Assembly (NCBI RefSeq): GCF_037963765.1
Contig: NZ_CP150166.1
Location: 1 to 64,000 of the forward strand
Length of the DNA stretch: 64,000 bases
Reading direction: 5' to 3'
From: Sporosarcina sp. FSL W8-0480
GTDB taxonomy: Bacteria > Bacillota > Bacilli > Bacillales_A > Planococcaceae
Shown here: positions 8,301 through 18,247 of the stretch, one piece after another
Layout: every line of letters starts with the position of its first letter
Numbering within the stretch: the first letter of the stretch is position 1
Notes under the pieces: generated by a model
Seen by the model: the letters and a program-made list of their open reading frames with translations, nothing else
What the model was told of the DNA's origin: nothing
Databases searched by the model: none
Position numbers and translations under genes: made by a program

Positions 8301-9369
8301 CGGAATCCAAGCTTTCTAATCTTCTTGCCTGATCTTCAAGGATGAGTGCATCGATCACTTCATCCAACTTCCCTTCGATGATTTGGTCGAGTTTTTGGAT
8401 TGTCAGGCCGATTCTGTGATCTGTCACCCGGTTTTGCGGGAAGTTGTAAGTACGGATCCGCTCCGAACGGTCGCCTGTCCCTACTGCCGATTTCCGCTTT
8501 TCGTCGTATTCGGCTTGTGCTTCTTGCATGAATTTATCGTAGATGCGGGCGCGCAAGACTTTCATCGCCTTCTCTTTGTTTTTGATTTGCGATTTTTCAT
8601 CCTGGCATGAAACAGTGATGCCTGTCGGTAAATGTGTGAGGCGGACAGCGGACATTGTCGTGTTGACGGATTGTCCGCCGGGGCCTGATGATGCGAATGT
8701 ATCCGTTCGGATGTCCTTTTCGTGGATGTCGATTTCGACCTCTTCTGCTTCGGGAAGGACAGCAACAGTAGATGTCGATGTATGGATACGGCCACCAGAT
8801 TCGGTTTCAGGCACACGTTGCACGCGATGCGCCCCGTTTTCGAATTTCAATTTTGAATAAGCGCCATGGCCGTTGATCATGAAAATGATTTCCTTGAATC
8901 CGCCAAGCTCTGTTGGCGAGGAGTCCATCACTTCCACTTTCCAATGGTTCATCTCGGCGAAACGGCTGTACATTCTGTATAGGTTGCCCGCAAACAGTGC
9001 AGCCTCGTCTCCGCCCGCAGCACCACGGATTTCCATGATGACGTTCTTGTCGTCATTCGGGTCTTTCGGGACTAATAGGAGCTTCAGCTTCCCTTCGAGT
9101 TCTTCTATTTGATCGCTCAATTCGGCGATTTCCATTTTGACGAGCTCTTTCATTTCATCATCGAGTGGATCCTCTAACATTTGTTTTGCATTATTGTATT
9201 CTGTTGTCGCGTTTTTGTACTCGCGGTATGCGTCGACTGTATCTTGCAGGTCGGATTGTTCCTTGGAGTAGGTCCGTAATTTGGTCATGTCACTTACGAT
9301 ATCCGGATCGCTGAGCAATTCATTCAGCCGGTCATATCGATCTTCAACAGCTTGCAGCCTTTCGAACAT
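8293..9369 (-). CDS. prfA: Peptide chain release factor 1
   Basis: RF1 reads UAA and UAG stop codons and releases the peptide. The 358-residue protein has the catalytic [12 protein letters not shown] motif with GGQ and the following [14 protein letters not shown] stretch. AGAGGTG lies upstream of the ATG. It is first in an operon with prmC, and read-through may reach spoIIR. Confidence 0.97.
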   Translation of the reverse strand: MFERLQAVEDRYDRLNELLSDPDIVSDMTKLRTYSKEQSDLQDTVDAYREYKNATTEYNNAKQMLEDPLDDEMKELVKMEIAELSDQIEELEGKLKLLLVPKDPNDDKNVIMEIRGAAGGDEAALFAGNLYRMYSRFAEMNHWKVEVMDSSPTELGGFKEIIFMINGHGAYSKLKFENGAHRVQRVPETESGGRIHTSTSTVAVLPEAEEVEIDIHEKDIRTDTFASSGPGGQSVNTTMSAVRLTHLPTGITVSCQDEKSQIKNKEKAMKVLRARIYDKFMQEAQAEYDEKRKSAVGTGDRSERIRTYNFPQNRVTDHRIGLTIQKLDQIIEGKLDEVIDALILEDQARRLESLDSDD

Positions 9370-9464
9370 AGTTTGTACACCTCTTATTTTTCAAGTCTTT
9401 TCGTATGTTTATTGTACGGGAAAAAGGCTTTGAAATACAGTAAAAAACTGGTGCAAACAAAAAG

Positions 9465-9502
9465 CGTAAGGTGCCCGCCCCGATTGGATGACAGGCACCT
9501 CA
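9465..9502 (-). terminator. Hairpin after the VanW-family gene
   Basis: AGGTGCC (9469-9475) and GGCACCT (9494-9500) form a 7-base stem just beyond the stop. On the minus strand TACG separates it from CTTTTTG, so it is a weak terminator. Its GGTGCC/GGCACC arms and nearby GTGCAAAC resemble the inverted repeat at 27551-27603. Confidence 0.5.
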
Positions 9503-9503
9503 T

Positions 9504-10478
9504 TTATTTCAAATCAAATGGGGTGAATCGGTCTTTGTATTTTTTAGCTGTTCTAAGTTCGATTGTTAGTGCACCGTTTCCGTAGATTGCTTTGATGAGT
9601 ATCGGGGCGTCGGTTGTGTTTTGGAATCTGAAATCCAGTCCCCCGTAGGATACTGTTGCGTCCCGTCCTTTTGGCACATATCCAATTTCACGTGAATGAT
9701 GATGACGCTCGAGGATTTTGAGGGAGACTTGGTCGAGTGCATTAAATAATGTGGAGGATGTCTGGCAAACTCCTCCCCCGATTCCCATGACGAGTTCGCC
9801 GCTGATGATTTCAGGTGCGGGTTGGTAGCCGCTCACTTCGTCACGTGGTCCGACAACGGTATTGAATGAAAAATGGTCACCGCTTCCGACGATTGTATTG
9901 TTGATGGATTTCGCGGAGAGTTCTATATTTTTATTCCGATTCGGATCCGCTTTAAAATAAGTCGTATAGGAAGCGATTGTAACTTCGTTCAAATGAGGGA
10001 TGTCTGCTTGATCGTACCCAGTTTCCGTCACTGTGATCGGGAGTACAACTTTGCCTCCGACTGCGGAAGCCGCCATGATCCGCTCGACCAACTCTTTTTC
10101 ATCAAGAAGGATTAACGGGCTTCCTTTTATGACATTGCCCTGTTCATCCAATCTATCAAGGTTCATCCGCCTGTCATATCCGGGGTTTTCCCGGGTTCCC
10201 CTCGCAAGGGTTTTTGCAAGCTTTTCAATATCTTTTTTGTATGTTTCTTTATCCAATTCATATCCTTGTTCATATGGGGCAATCGTATGGATGACTTCAG
10301 AAGTGTTCGGGTCGATTAACGCTACATTGCCCGGTTCTCTTTCAAATGTGTAGCTGTATATCTTTTTCGGCTCTGGCATTTCGGCTGATGCAATAGGTGA
10401 TTCTTCGGTGACGTTTTTTTGACAGCCTGTTAGGCCAATTGAAAAGAGAAGAATAAATGCAGTTATCCACTTTTTCAA
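9504..10478 (-). CDS. VanW-family lipoprotein
   Basis: This 324-residue protein has a lipoprotein signal peptide with cleavage before Cys19 (SIGLTGCQ). A variable middle and a C-terminal VanW domain follow, with FSFNTVVGPRDEVSGYQPAP, GIGGGVCQTSSTLFNA and RHHHSREIGYVPKGRDA. VanW-family proteins are extracellular and peptidoglycan-linked in Gram-positives, but their chemical role is unknown. No vancomycin-resistance genes are nearby, so this is not a van cluster. It is monocistronic by spacing. Confidence 0.85.
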   Translation of the reverse strand: MKKWITAFILLFSIGLTGCQKNVTEESPIASAEMPEPKKIYSYTFEREPGNVALIDPNTSEVIHTIAPYEQGYELDKETYKKDIEKLAKTLARGTRENPGYDRRMNLDRLDEQGNVIKGSPLILLDEKELVERIMAASAVGGKVVLPITVTETGYDQADIPHLNEVTIASYTTYFKADPNRNKNIELSAKSINNTIVGSGDHFSFNTVVGPRDEVSGYQPAPEIISGELVMGIGGGVCQTSSTLFNALDQVSLKILERHHHSREIGYVPKGRDATVSYGGLDFRFQNTTDAPILIKAIYGNGALTIELRTAKKYKDRFTPFDLK

Positions 10479-10561
10479 AGCTATCTCCCGCCTTTCACAT
10501 TGAATAATCTATTCAAGGCTTTGGATTAGTGTGTTGGTTTTGAGTGGAATTATGAATAAAA

Positions 10562-10593
10562 TTAAAAAGACAACATGGTTTGTCCATGTTGTC
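10562..10593 (-). terminator. tdk terminator
   Basis: A perfect 9-base stem, GACAACATG (10569-10577) / CATGTTGTC (10585-10593), is followed on the minus strand by TTTTTAATTTT, directly after the tdk stop. Confidence 0.92.
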
Positions 10594-10602
10594 CTGTGCA
10601 TT

Positions 10603-11205
10603 TTATTCTACTGATACGTTTGCTGTCATTCCGTTCGGCACTTCGTGATGCTTACGACAGCGCGCTTCGTACGCTTCCGATGCGGCTACAAGGATGATAG
10701 GATCGTCATAGCCGGCAGGTTCTCCATTGATAAGTCTTTGAGTTCTGCTTGCGGGTGAGCCACAAACGGTGCAGACGGCTTGAAGTTTTGTGACGTTTTC
10801 TGCGACTGCCATAAGTTGCGGCATCGGGCCGAATGGTTCGCCGCGGAAGTCTTGGTCAAGGCCAGCGATGATGACGCGGAATCCGCGATCCGCTAAATCA
10901 ATGACGACGTCGACTAATTTATCGTCAAAAAATTGGGCTTCATCTATTGCGATGATATCGTATTCGTCTTTTACGAATTGTTCGATTTGAGTGGAATTCG
11001 CGATAGGAGTTGCGATGACGGTTGTACCGTTATGGCTGACAACAGCTTCTTCGCTGTATCGATCATCGATTTCAGGTTTGAATACCGCGATTTTCTGTTT
11101 GGCAAATTGCGCGCGGCGCACGCGGCGAATGAGTTCCTCCGATTTTCCTGAGAACATGCTTCCACAGATTACTTCGATCCAGCCGCCTTGCATTGTTACG
11201 TACAT
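10603..11205 (-). CDS. tdk: Thymidine kinase
   Basis: Tdk phosphorylates thymidine to dTMP in nucleoside salvage. The 200-residue TK1-type enzyme has the P-loop [11 protein letters not shown], the catalytic Glu in IDEAQFFDD, and zinc ligands in CTVCG and the later CRKHH. AAAGGGG precedes the ATG. Its place beside rpmE and rho matches B. subtilis, except that a repeat array of about 600 bases separates it from rpmE. Confidence 0.96.
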   Translation of the reverse strand: MYVTMQGGWIEVICGSMFSGKSEELIRRVRRAQFAKQKIAVFKPEIDDRYSEEAVVSHNGTTVIATPIANSTQIEQFVKDEYDIIAIDEAQFFDDKLVDVVIDLADRGFRVIIAGLDQDFRGEPFGPMPQLMAVAENVTKLQAVCTVCGSPASRTQRLINGEPAGYDDPIILVAASEAYEARCRKHHEVPNGMTANVSVE

Positions 11206-11337
11206 ATTGGTTCCCCTTTCAGTTCTTCGCTCTATGTAAAGTGCTTTTGTTTTGATTGGAATGTCGAATGTTAATCATACAATAAATTTGAATGGAATTG
11301 ACGTCTTTTATTTCTTGTTGGAATGTGTTATAGAAAT

Positions 11338-11935
11338 TTTTGAGCGTGGGAGTGTGGCTTGCTTGAGCGCGAAGGTGATTTGTTTGAGCGCGATTTGAGA
11401 ATGTTGAGCGCATGGGTGATTTCTTGAGCGCGATTCGAGAATCTTGAGCGCGAGAGTGACTTGCTTGAGCGCGATTCGAGAATGTTGAGCGCGAGAGTGA
11501 TTTCTTGAGCGCGATTCGGGAATCTTGAGCGCATGAGCGATTTCTTGAGCGCGATTTGAGCATCTTGAGCGCATGAGCGATTTCTTGAGCGCGATTCGGG
11601 AATGTTGAGCGCATGAGCGATTTCTTGAGCGCGATTTGAGAATGTTGAGCGCATGGGTGATTTCTTGAGCGCGAGAGTGATTTCTTGAGCGCGATTTGAG
11701 AATCTTGAGCGCATGAGTGATTTCTTGAGCGCGATTCGGGAATCTTGAGCGCATGAGCGATTTCTTGAGCGCGATTTGGGAATCTTGAGCGCATGAGCGA
11801 TTTCTTGAGCGCGATTCGGGAATCTTGAGCGCATGAGCGATTTCTTGAGCGCGATTCGGGAATCTTGAGCGCGAGAGTGATTTCTTGAGCGCGATTCGAG
11901 AATCTTGAGCGCTGGTGTGGCTTTCTAGAGCACGA
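11338..11935 (+). repeat. Tandem array C, family R1, about 29 units
   Basis: Cores TTGAGCGC start at 11340, 11363 and 11384, and from 11465 to 11905 at exact 20-base steps, with a degenerate last unit (tagagcac) near 11925. Two alternating unit types are clear: ...GCGATTCGGGA and ...GCATGAGCGAT. The tails differ from those of arrays A, B and D while the core is shared. The array fills the space between tdk and the rpmE terminator. Confidence 0.96.
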
Positions 11936-11942
11936 TTTCAAT

Positions 11943-11973
11943 ATAAAACCCGGCAGATGTGGATCCGCCGGGT
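11943..11973 (-). terminator. rpmE terminator
   Basis: AACCCGGC / GCCGGGTT with further GAT/ATC pairing inside, followed on the minus strand by TTTATATT. It lies just past the rpmE stop and next to array C. Confidence 0.85.
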
Positions 11974-11983
11974 TGGATGAGTC

Positions 11984-12199
11984 TTATTCTTGTCCTTCTT
12001 CTTTGAAGCCGTATTTCTTGTTGAAGCGGTCGATACGTCCGTCCGCTGCAGCGAATTTTTGGCGTCCAGTGTAGAATGGATGGCATTCTGAACATACTTC
12101 TACGCGAATGTCCTCTTTTACAGAACCTGTTTCGAATGTGTTACCACATGAACAAGTAACTTTTGCAAGTTTGTAATTTGGATGAATTCCTGCTCTCAT
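11984..12199 (-). CDS. rpmE: 50S ribosomal protein L31 (zinc form)
   Basis: L31 is a large-subunit ribosomal protein that bridges to the 30S head. The 71-residue protein has Cys16, Cys18, Cys36 and Cys39, the four-cysteine zinc site of the C+ type. In B. subtilis this form is replaced by YtiA under zinc starvation. The ATG at 12199 follows GAGAGGAGAGAGACC. Upstream in-frame codons run through the leader RNA and are not translated. The promoter is at 12329-12357. Confidence 0.97.
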   Translation of the reverse strand: MRAGIHPNYKLAKVTCSCGNTFETGSVKEDIRVEVCSECHPFYTGRQKFAAADGRIDRFNKKYGFKEEGQE

Positions 12200-12325
12200 C
12201 GGTCTCTCTCCTCTCGCCCTGAACCATCTGGAACAGAGTATTATTGTAGGTCTTGCATAAGACTGATGCCTTACACGGTCCGTGTATGTCAACCGCATAT
12301 GCAGCAGATGTGGTTTAACCACTTA
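12200..12325 (-). ncRNA. Structured rpmE 5' leader, candidate L31 autoregulation element
   Basis: About 120 untranslated bases separate the promoter from rpmE. On the minus strand the leader contains a palindrome GTGGTTAAACCAC, GCATATGC, and a hairpin ACACGG-ACCGTGT. Leader RNAs that bind L31 are known in Firmicutes. I cannot confirm that this one fits the family without a covariance search. Confidence 0.4.
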
Positions 12326-12328
12326 AAG

Positions 12329-12357
12329 AGTATAACAAATTTATTCTGACATTGCAA
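12329..12357 (-). promoter_or_regulatory. Sigma-A promoter of rpmE
   Basis: The -35 TTGCAA (12357-12352) and -10 TATACT (12334-12329) are separated by 17 bases. Both boxes are close to consensus. Confidence 0.75.
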
Positions 12358-12374
12358 CAACAATGCAGAAAAAC

Positions 12375-12425
12375 GTTGCTTTACGTTTCAGGCGGACGCT
12401 TTCCGCGGGCACGGCTTCAATCAAC
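12375..12425. repeat. Short copy of the inverted-repeat element (51 bp)
   Basis: The sequence starts gttgctttacg...caggcggacgctttcc and ends caatcaac, matching both ends of the 180-190-base elements at 16980 and 25523 with the middle missing. It lies between rho and the rpmE promoter. On the minus strand its ends CGTTG/CAACG are followed by TTTTTC, so it may help terminate rho transcripts. Confidence 0.6.
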
Positions 12426-12450
12426 GGAACTACCGATTACTTAGTGAACG

Positions 12451-13734
12451 TTATAACAATCCTTTTCCATTTCGGTGGGCTTTCATTTCTTCGTTTAGTT
12501 TTTCGAAGAATTCTTCGTTGGATTTGGATTGGCGCAGTTTTTTCAGGAAGCGTTCTGCGAAATCGGATGCGTCGGAAAACGTTTTTCGGATGGCCCATAG
12601 TTTTTCGAGCTGGCTGCTTGGGATGAGCAGTTCTTCTTTTCTTGTTCCCGAGCGACGGATGTCGAGTGCTGGGAAGATTCGACGTTCTGCGAGGCTCCGG
12701 TCGAGATGGAGTTCCATGTTACCGGTTCCTTTGAATTCTTCGTAGATGACTTCGTCCATTCTTGAGCCCGTGTCGATTAGGGCAGTGGCAAGGATTGTTA
12801 GGCTGCCGCCTTCTTCAAGGTTACGTGCTGCGCCGAAGAAGCGTTTCGGGCGGTGGAATGCCGCAGGGTCAATACCACCGGAAAGTGTACGGCCGCTTGG
12901 TGGAATGACAAGGTTATATGCACGTGCGAGACGAGTGATTGAATCCATTAGGATGACGACGTCTCGTTTATGTTCGACAAGGCGCATGGCGCGTTCAAGG
13001 ACGAGTTCGGCGACTTTGACGTGGTTTTCAGGGACTTCGTCGAATGTGGAACTGACGACGTCTGCATCGACGGAACGTTCGATGTCGGTTACTTCCTCTG
13101 GTCGTTCGTCGATTAATAGGACGATCAATTCAGTTTCGGGATGGTTCGTCGTGATGGCGTTTGCAATTTCTTTCAACAGCATTGTTTTACCGGCCTTTGG
13201 TGGTGCAACGATTAGTCCGCGTTGTCCGAAGCCTACTGGAGAAACGAGGTCCATGATCCGTGTTGATAGTTTCGTTGGTGTTGTTTCGAGACGGATGTGG
13301 CGGTCCGGGTATAACGGAGTTAGTGCCGGGAAGTGGACGCGTTCGCGTGCAACTTCAGGGTCTTCGCCGTTGACGGCTTCTACTTGAAGGAGTCCGTAAT
13401 AGCGTTCGTTTTCTTTTGGTGGTCGTACTTTTCCTGTTACTTTATCGCCATTTCGCAAGTCGAATCGTCTGATTTGGGATGCGGAGATGTAGATGTCTTC
13501 GGAACTTGGCGAGTAGTTGATTGGGCGAAGGAAGCCGTAGCCTTCTGATTGGATGATTTCGAGTACGCCTTCCATGAAGAAGAATCCTTCTTGTTCGGCT
13601 CTGGATTTAAGGATTGAAAAGATTAGTTCTTTTTTTGTTAGTTTGCTGTAATAGGATATTTTGTATTGTCTTGCAAGCTCGTATAGCTCTTTTAGCGTCA
13701 TATTTTCTAAACTGCTAATTGTTAGAATCGACAT
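12451..13734 (-). CDS. rho: Transcription termination factor Rho
   Basis: Rho is the hexameric RNA helicase that ends transcription at unstructured RNA. The 427-residue protein has an N-terminal Rho domain (LKELYELARQYKISYYSKLT), an OSB/cold-shock RNA-binding domain (about 50-125), and the ATPase core with P-loop VAPPKAGKTMLL. DERPEEVTDIERSV and the GGSLTILATAL region follow. The start agrees with B. subtilis Rho. There is no strong ribosome site, which may reflect known autoregulation. Confidence 0.97.
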   Translation of the reverse strand: MSILTISSLENMTLKELYELARQYKISYYSKLTKKELIFSILKSRAEQEGFFFMEGVLEIIQSEGYGFLRPINYSPSSEDIYISASQIRRFDLRNGDKVTGKVRPPKENERYYGLLQVEAVNGEDPEVARERVHFPALTPLYPDRHIRLETTPTKLSTRIMDLVSPVGFGQRGLIVAPPKAGKTMLLKEIANAITTNHPETELIVLLIDERPEEVTDIERSVDADVVSSTFDEVPENHVKVAELVLERAMRLVEHKRDVVILMDSITRLARAYNLVIPPSGRTLSGGIDPAAFHRPKRFFGAARNLEEGGSLTILATALIDTGSRMDEVIYEEFKGTGNMELHLDRSLAERRIFPALDIRRSGTRKEELLIPSSQLEKLWAIRKTFSDASDFAERFLKKLRQSKSNEEFFEKLNEEMKAHRNGKGLL

Positions 13735-13805
13735 AGTTCATTCAGCACCACTCTTTATTTGATTTTAGTTTTTGAGGTTGTTTTTTCAGGTAGGAAATCA
13801 ATGAA

Positions 13806-13835
13806 TAGAAGGATGCCCGGCTAGTGCCGGGCTAT
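13806..13835 (-). terminator. Hairpin between glpX and rho
   Basis: A perfect 7-base GC stem, GCCCGGC (13815-13821) / GCCGGGC (13826-13832), has a 4-base loop. On the minus strand only ATCCTTCTATTC follows, so termination is plausible but weak. On the plus strand a T-rich stretch follows 15 bases later. Confidence 0.5.
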
Positions 13836-13872
13836 GAGGCTTACTATTTTTGATTTTATTAATAATAATAAA

Positions 13873-14838
13873 TTAGTCTTGCATGACTAGGTTAGGTTTT
13901 TTCTTTAGGCTGTGGCGTCCTTCTACGAAGCGGATTGTGCCGGATTTGGAACGCATGACGAGTGAGTGGGTTTCGCTGAAGCCGCCTTTGAATTGGACTC
14001 CGCGTAATAGTTCACCGTCGGTTACGCCTGTTGCTGCGAAGATGGCGTCGTCTCCTTTTACAAGGTCGTCCATGTAGAGTACTTTTGTTACGTCGATGCC
14101 CATTTTTTCACAGCGTTCGCGTTCTTCGTCGTTTGAAGGGATAAGTCGTCCTTGGATTTCTCCGCCGAGGCATTTTAGTCCAACAGCGGCGATTACGCCT
14201 TCGGGGGCACCGCCGATTCCGAACATAATATCGACGCCTGTGTTGTCGAATGCCGTGTTAATGGCACCTGCCACGTCACCGTCGTCAATAAGTTTGATGC
14301 GTGCGCCTGCTGCTCTGATTTCTTCGATTATTTTCGCATGACGTTCACGGTTGAGGACAGTTGCCACAACTTCATCTATCGATTTGTTTTTAGCTTTAGC
14401 GACAGCATGGAGGTTTTCTGTTACGGTTGCATCGATGCTGATTTTGCCAACGGCTTCAGGTCCGACTGCAATTTTATCCATGTACATATCAGGTGCGTTT
14501 AGAAGGTTTCCTCTGTCAGCGATCGCGATGACTGCAAGTGCATTCCAGCCCCCTGATGCGACGATGTTCGTTCCTTCCACCGGATCGACAGCGACGTCAA
14601 CTTCAGGTCCTTGGCCAGTTCCAAGCTCCTCACCGATGTAAAGCATTGGTGCTTCGTCCATTTCGCCTTCCCCGATAACAACGACTCCCTGCATTGGAAT
14701 CGTGTCGAACACAGTGCGCATCGCTTCTGTCGCGGCATCATCCGCTTCGTTTTTCAAACCGCGTCCCATCCAGCGTGCTGCTGAAACTGCCGCCGCCTCT
14801 GTTACACGTACTAATTCCATCGATAAACTGCGTTCCAT
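13873..14838 (-). CDS. glpX: Fructose-1,6-bisphosphatase class II
   Basis: GlpX hydrolyses fructose 1,6-bisphosphate to fructose 6-phosphate in gluconeogenesis. The 321-residue protein has [11 protein letters not shown] and [13 protein letters not shown], the metal-binding lithium-sensitive phosphatase signature. The ATG at 14838 is preceded by GGGAGGAACAATCATA; the in-frame extension upstream has no ribosome site. Neighbours murAB and rho match B. subtilis. Confidence 0.95.
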   Translation of the reverse strand: MERSLSMELVRVTEAAAVSAARWMGRGLKNEADDAATEAMRTVFDTIPMQGVVVIGEGEMDEAPMLYIGEELGTGQGPEVDVAVDPVEGTNIVASGGWNALAVIAIADRGNLLNAPDMYMDKIAVGPEAVGKISIDATVTENLHAVAKAKNKSIDEVVATVLNRERHAKIIEEIRAAGARIKLIDDGDVAGAINTAFDNTGVDIMFGIGGAPEGVIAAVGLKCLGGEIQGRLIPSNDEERERCEKMGIDVTKVLYMDDLVKGDDAIFAATGVTDGELLRGVQFKGGFSETHSLVMRSKSGTIRFVEGRHSLKKKPNLVMQD

Positions 14839-14952
14839 TATGATTGTTCCTCCCGTAATACGCTTTTCAATTGTAAAGCTGTATGATTTCTTACTGCCAT
14901 TATAACATACCTTGGAAATTACATTTCCCATTATTTCGGTCTACTTGTTATT

Positions 14953-16230
14953 TTATTCTCGAACCTTCGCTTTTTCAGGCACATTCTCCTTACGGATGTC
15001 GGCGCCGATTCCACGAAGTTTTTCAATCAGTGAGCTGTATCCGCGTTCGATATGTTGAATTTCCTGAATTTCGGTCTCGCCTTCCGCCAATAATCCGGCG
15101 ATGACGAGGGCTGCGCCAGCTCTCAAATCTGAAGCCCGGACAGTCGCGGCTTGCAAAGGTGTAGGTCCTGATAAAATGACCGATTGGCCTTCCACTTTTC
15201 CTTCGGCATTCATCCTGCGTAGTTCGTCAATCTGTTTGAATCGTGCGGAATAGATTGTATCCGTTATGACAGATGTGCCGGTCGCTTGTGATAATAGCAC
15301 TGAGAATGGTTGTTGAAGATCTGTCGGGAATCCCGGATATACAAGGGTTTTTACATCGACTGCATTCAAATTCCTCGTTTTCGGAATGAATATATGCTCT
15401 TCCCTTTCTTCGACTTGAACACCCATTTCTCGGAGTTTCGCCGTCAAAGCTTCAACGTGGAAAGGGATTACGTTATCGATCAGAACACCGTCTCCCGCAG
15501 CCGCTGCCATGATCATGAATGTCCCCGCCTCGATTCGATCGGGAATGATGGTATGATTCGTTCCGTGAAGTCTATCGACTCCCTCGATTCGGATGACATT
15601 TGTGCCGGCGCCTTTAATGTTGGCGCCCATATTTGAAAGTAATGTTGCAACATCTATGATTTCAGGTTCTTTGGCAGCATTTTCGATAATTGTTCGGCCT
15701 TTTGCCCGGACAGCAGCAAGCATGATATTGATTGTCGCGCCGACGCTGACGACGTCCAAGTAGATTTTAGCGCCATGTAATTCATCTGCACGAAGGTAGA
15801 TGGCTCCGTGTTCATTTGTCACTTTTGCACCTAATGCTTCGAAGCCTTTAATATGCTGGTCGATTGGACGAGGTCCTAAATGGCAGCCGCCGGGCAGTCC
15901 AATTGCCGCCTTTTTGAATCGGCCTAACATTGCCCCCATCAGATAGTAGGATGCTCTCAACTTTTTGACATTTCCGTTCGGTAGTGGCATTGCAACCATT
16001 TCAGATGGATCAATCGTCATTCTTCCTGATGAGAAATCCACTTTTCCACCAATATCTTCAAGAAGCGCTTGCAGTGTTAAGACGTCCGAGATTTCCGGAA
16101 GACCTTCAATCGTGACAGGTGAATCCGCCAAGATAGACGCCGGTATTAATGCAACGGCACTGTTCTTCGCTCCGCTCACTTTTATCGTTCCTTGTAAAGG
16201 TTTGCCGCCTCTTATTTTATAAACGTCCAT
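14953..16230 (-). CDS. murAB: UDP-N-acetylglucosamine 1-carboxyvinyltransferase (second paralogue type)
   Basis: MurA enzymes transfer enolpyruvate from PEP to UDP-GlcNAc, the first committed step of peptidoglycan synthesis. The 425-residue protein starts with the family's [18 protein letters not shown] and has the catalytic Cys in [11 protein letters not shown], the residue attacked by fosfomycin. Its place between tal and glpX identifies it as the MurAB/MurZ paralogue of B. subtilis rather than MurAA. AAAGGAG precedes the ATG. Confidence 0.95.
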   Translation of the reverse strand: MDVYKIRGGKPLQGTIKVSGAKNSAVALIPASILADSPVTIEGLPEISDVLTLQALLEDIGGKVDFSSGRMTIDPSEMVAMPLPNGNVKKLRASYYLMGAMLGRFKKAAIGLPGGCHLGPRPIDQHIKGFEALGAKVTNEHGAIYLRADELHGAKIYLDVVSVGATINIMLAAVRAKGRTIIENAAKEPEIIDVATLLSNMGANIKGAGTNVIRIEGVDRLHGTNHTIIPDRIEAGTFMIMAAAAGDGVLIDNVIPFHVEALTAKLREMGVQVEEREEHIFIPKTRNLNAVDVKTLVYPGFPTDLQQPFSVLLSQATGTSVITDTIYSARFKQIDELRRMNAEGKVEGQSVILSGPTPLQAATVRASDLRAGAALVIAGLLAEGETEIQEIQHIERGYSSLIEKLRGIGADIRKENVPEKAKVRE

Positions 16231-16249
16231 TTCAGTCTCCTTTGGCGTT

Positions 16250-16897
16250 TCACTTGTTCTTTCTTGCTTCCCAATCGTTTAAGAATTGCTGAATGCCTTG
16301 GTCTGTCAACGGGTGGTTGAATAATTGTTTGAGTACTTTGAATGGGGTTGTTGCAATATGCGCCCCGGCGAGTGCTGCATCTGTAATATGCTGCGGACCG
16401 CGGATTGAGGCTGCGATGATTTGCGTGTCCAGGTCATGGATTGTGAAGATGTCCGCAATTGTGCTGATTAATTGAATTCCTTCTTGACCGATATCGTCAA
16501 GTCTTCCAAGGAACGGGGATACGTATGTGGCTCCAGCGCGTGCGGCAAGCAGGGCTTGGTTGGCACTGAAAATGAGGGTCACGTTTGTTTTTATGCCTTC
16601 TTGAGCGAAAACGGAGCACGCTTTTAGGCCTTCAGGTGTCATTGGAAGTTTGACTGTGATATTTGGTGCGATTTTTGCGAGTTCGCGACCTTCTTGGATC
16701 ATTCCTTCTGCATCAAGGGCGATGACTTCTGCGCTGACTGAGCCTGATACGAGGGACGTGATTTCGCGAAGGCGGTCGTGGAATGATATGTTTTCTTTTG
16801 CGACTAATGATGGGTTTGTTGTTACGCCTGATAGGATTCCCCAGCTATGTGCTTCTTTGATTTCTTCGAAGTTTGCTGTGTCGATGAAAAATTGCAT
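16250..16897 (-). CDS. tal: Transaldolase / fructose-6-phosphate aldolase family protein (YwjH)
   Basis: This 215-residue protein is of the short transaldolase type. It begins [16 protein letters not shown] and has the Schiff-base lysine in [11 protein letters not shown] and the LGRLDDIG motif. It acts in the non-oxidative pentose phosphate branch. The ATG at 16897 follows AAGGAGG; a longer in-frame reading upstream crosses the intergenic hairpin and is rejected. B. subtilis YwjH is a true transaldolase despite the fructose-6-phosphate aldolase fold. Confidence 0.95.
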   Translation of the reverse strand: MQFFIDTANFEEIKEAHSWGILSGVTTNPSLVAKENISFHDRLREITSLVSGSVSAEVIALDAEGMIQEGRELAKIAPNITVKLPMTPEGLKACSVFAQEGIKTNVTLIFSANQALLAARAGATYVSPFLGRLDDIGQEGIQLISTIADIFTIHDLDTQIIAASIRGPQHITDAALAGAHIATTPFKVLKQLFNHPLTDQGIQQFLNDWEARKNK

Positions 16898-16921
16898 GGT
16901 GTTAGTTCCTCCTTTATGAAT

Positions 16922-16963
16922 GGAAAAGAAGGAGAATGCATCTGGGTGATGATTCTCCTTTTT
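16922..16963. terminator. Bidirectional hairpin between fbaA and tal
   Basis: GGAGAAT-CATC / GATG-ATTCTCC (16931-16958) has T-rich sequence on both sides: TTCTTTT after it on the minus strand and TTTTT on the plus strand. It lies 25 bases upstream of the tal ribosome site and may reduce read-through from fbaA. Confidence 0.7.
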
Positions 16964-16979
16964 ATCGAAAGTTAATACT

Positions 16980-17162
16980 GTTGATTTCCGCTTCAGGCGG
17001 ACGCTTTCCAGGGGGCACGGCTTCAGCCACTTCCCTCGCGCAAGTGCTCGCAACGCTACGCTTTTGCTCGCAAAAGCCGTTCTTCGTTACGGCTTTCGCT
17101 CAGTCCAGGGTCTTCAGCTCGTGCTGATCCTCTCAGAGTCGCCGCCTTCCGCTCCAATCAAC
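16980..17162. mobile_element. Inverted-repeat element, copy 1 (183 bp, non-coding)
   Basis: The ends are imperfect inverted repeats: gttgatt...aggcggacg at left and cgccgccttccgctccaatcaac at right. Inside lies a module around AAAGCCGT-TCTTCGTT-ACGGCTTT, itself a hairpin. The same module is present in the copy at 25523, but in the opposite orientation relative to the ends. There is no transposase and no clear target duplication. It resembles a non-autonomous miniature element between fbaA and tal. Confidence 0.7.
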
Positions 17163-17200
17163 AAAATCACCTAATACTTCGTAATTATATTTATTAATAA

Positions 17201-18058
17201 TTATGCTCTACCTGAACTTCCGAATTCGCGCATTTTGCCTTTTACGGTGTTTTTGATGGCTTCGCGCATTGGTGCCAAGTATTTGCGTGGGTCGTAGACG
17301 TTTGCGTCGTTGTTTAGTGTTTCGCGTACTGCTTTTGTTCCTTCGATTTGGTTCTCGGTGTTGACGTTAATTTTCGCTGTACCGAGGGAGATGGAACGTT
17401 GGATGTCTTTTAATGGGATGCCTGTTCCGCCGTGAAGGACGAGTGGTAGGTCGGATTGGCTTGAGATGATTTCCATTTCTTCGAATCCAAGGTTCGGTTC
17501 GCCTTTGTATGGTCCGTGGACGGATCCAAGTGCAGGTGCGAGGCAGTCGATGCCTGTTGCGTCGACCAGTTCTTTACATTCTGCAGGGTCTGCGTAGATG
17601 ACTCCGTCTGCGACTACATCGTCTTCTTGCCCGCCAACGACTCCAAGTTCGGCTTCAACGGATACGTTTCTTGCATGCGCGTACTCGACTACTTGTTTTG
17701 TGATTTCAATGTTTTCTGAGAGCGGTTTTGAAGATGCATCGATCATGACTGATGTGAAGCCTGCGTCAATCGCTTCTTTACACTTTTCGAAGCTTGAACC
17801 GTGGTCGAGATGGATTGCGACTGGAACAGTGATATTATAATCATGCATCAAGCCTTTTACCATGTTGACAACTGTTGTGAAACCGCCCATATAGCGTGCC
17901 GCTCCTTCGGATACACCAAGGATTACGGGTGATTTTTCTTCCTCTGCCGCTTGCAAGATTGCTTGCGTATATTCAAGGTTGTTCAAGTTGAACTGACCGA
18001 TTGCATATCCTTCTTTTTTACCTTTAATCATCATTTCTTTCATTGAAACAAGTGCCAT
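17201..18058 (-). CDS. fbaA: Class II fructose-bisphosphate aldolase
   Basis: FbaA is the zinc-dependent aldolase of glycolysis and gluconeogenesis. The 285-residue protein has metal ligands in IHLDHGSS, in VHGPYKGEP and in VLHGGTGIP, all intact. The ATG at 18058 follows CGGAGGAGGATACTAC; a longer in-frame start is not supported. Neighbours tal and spo0F match B. subtilis. Confidence 0.97.
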   Translation of the reverse strand: MALVSMKEMMIKGKKEGYAIGQFNLNNLEYTQAILQAAEEEKSPVILGVSEGAARYMGGFTTVVNMVKGLMHDYNITVPVAIHLDHGSSFEKCKEAIDAGFTSVMIDASSKPLSENIEITKQVVEYAHARNVSVEAELGVVGGQEDDVVADGVIYADPAECKELVDATGIDCLAPALGSVHGPYKGEPNLGFEEMEIISSQSDLPLVLHGGTGIPLKDIQRSISLGTAKINVNTENQIEGTKAVRETLNNDANVYDPRKYLAPMREAIKNTVKGKMREFGSSGRA

Positions 18059-18124
18059 GTAGTATCCTCCTCCGAGTTGTGGGATGAATTTATTGAATGA
18101 TACGTTATTTACCTCTTTTATCAT

Positions 18125-18155
18125 AACAAAAACAGACAGTATTTACTACTGTCTG
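18125..18155 (-). terminator. spo0F terminator
   Basis: A perfect 9-base stem, CAGACAGTA (18133-18141) / TACTGTCTG (18147-18155), is followed on the minus strand by TTTTTG. It lies about 90 bases beyond the spo0F stop. Confidence 0.9.
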
Positions 18156-18247
18156 GGTTGTTCATGGACTTGATGCTTTCTGCGGTTGTATGTGGGTTGT
18201 TTTCGTATGAAGTGTTTTGAACTGAAGGTCTCGTTTTTATTAGAAGA

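Noticed and set aside
11219..11941. Reading frames of up to 240 codons across array C (and similar ones across arrays A, B and D)
   Set aside because: The 20-base period rotates the frame and the repeat has no stops on the minus strand, so all frames are open by construction. There is no ribosome site, and the predicted peptides are low complexity.
16980..17162. Remnant of an insertion sequence with a transposase
   Set aside because: The element has inverted-repeat ends but no reading frame with transposase motifs, and no partner transposase is in the window.
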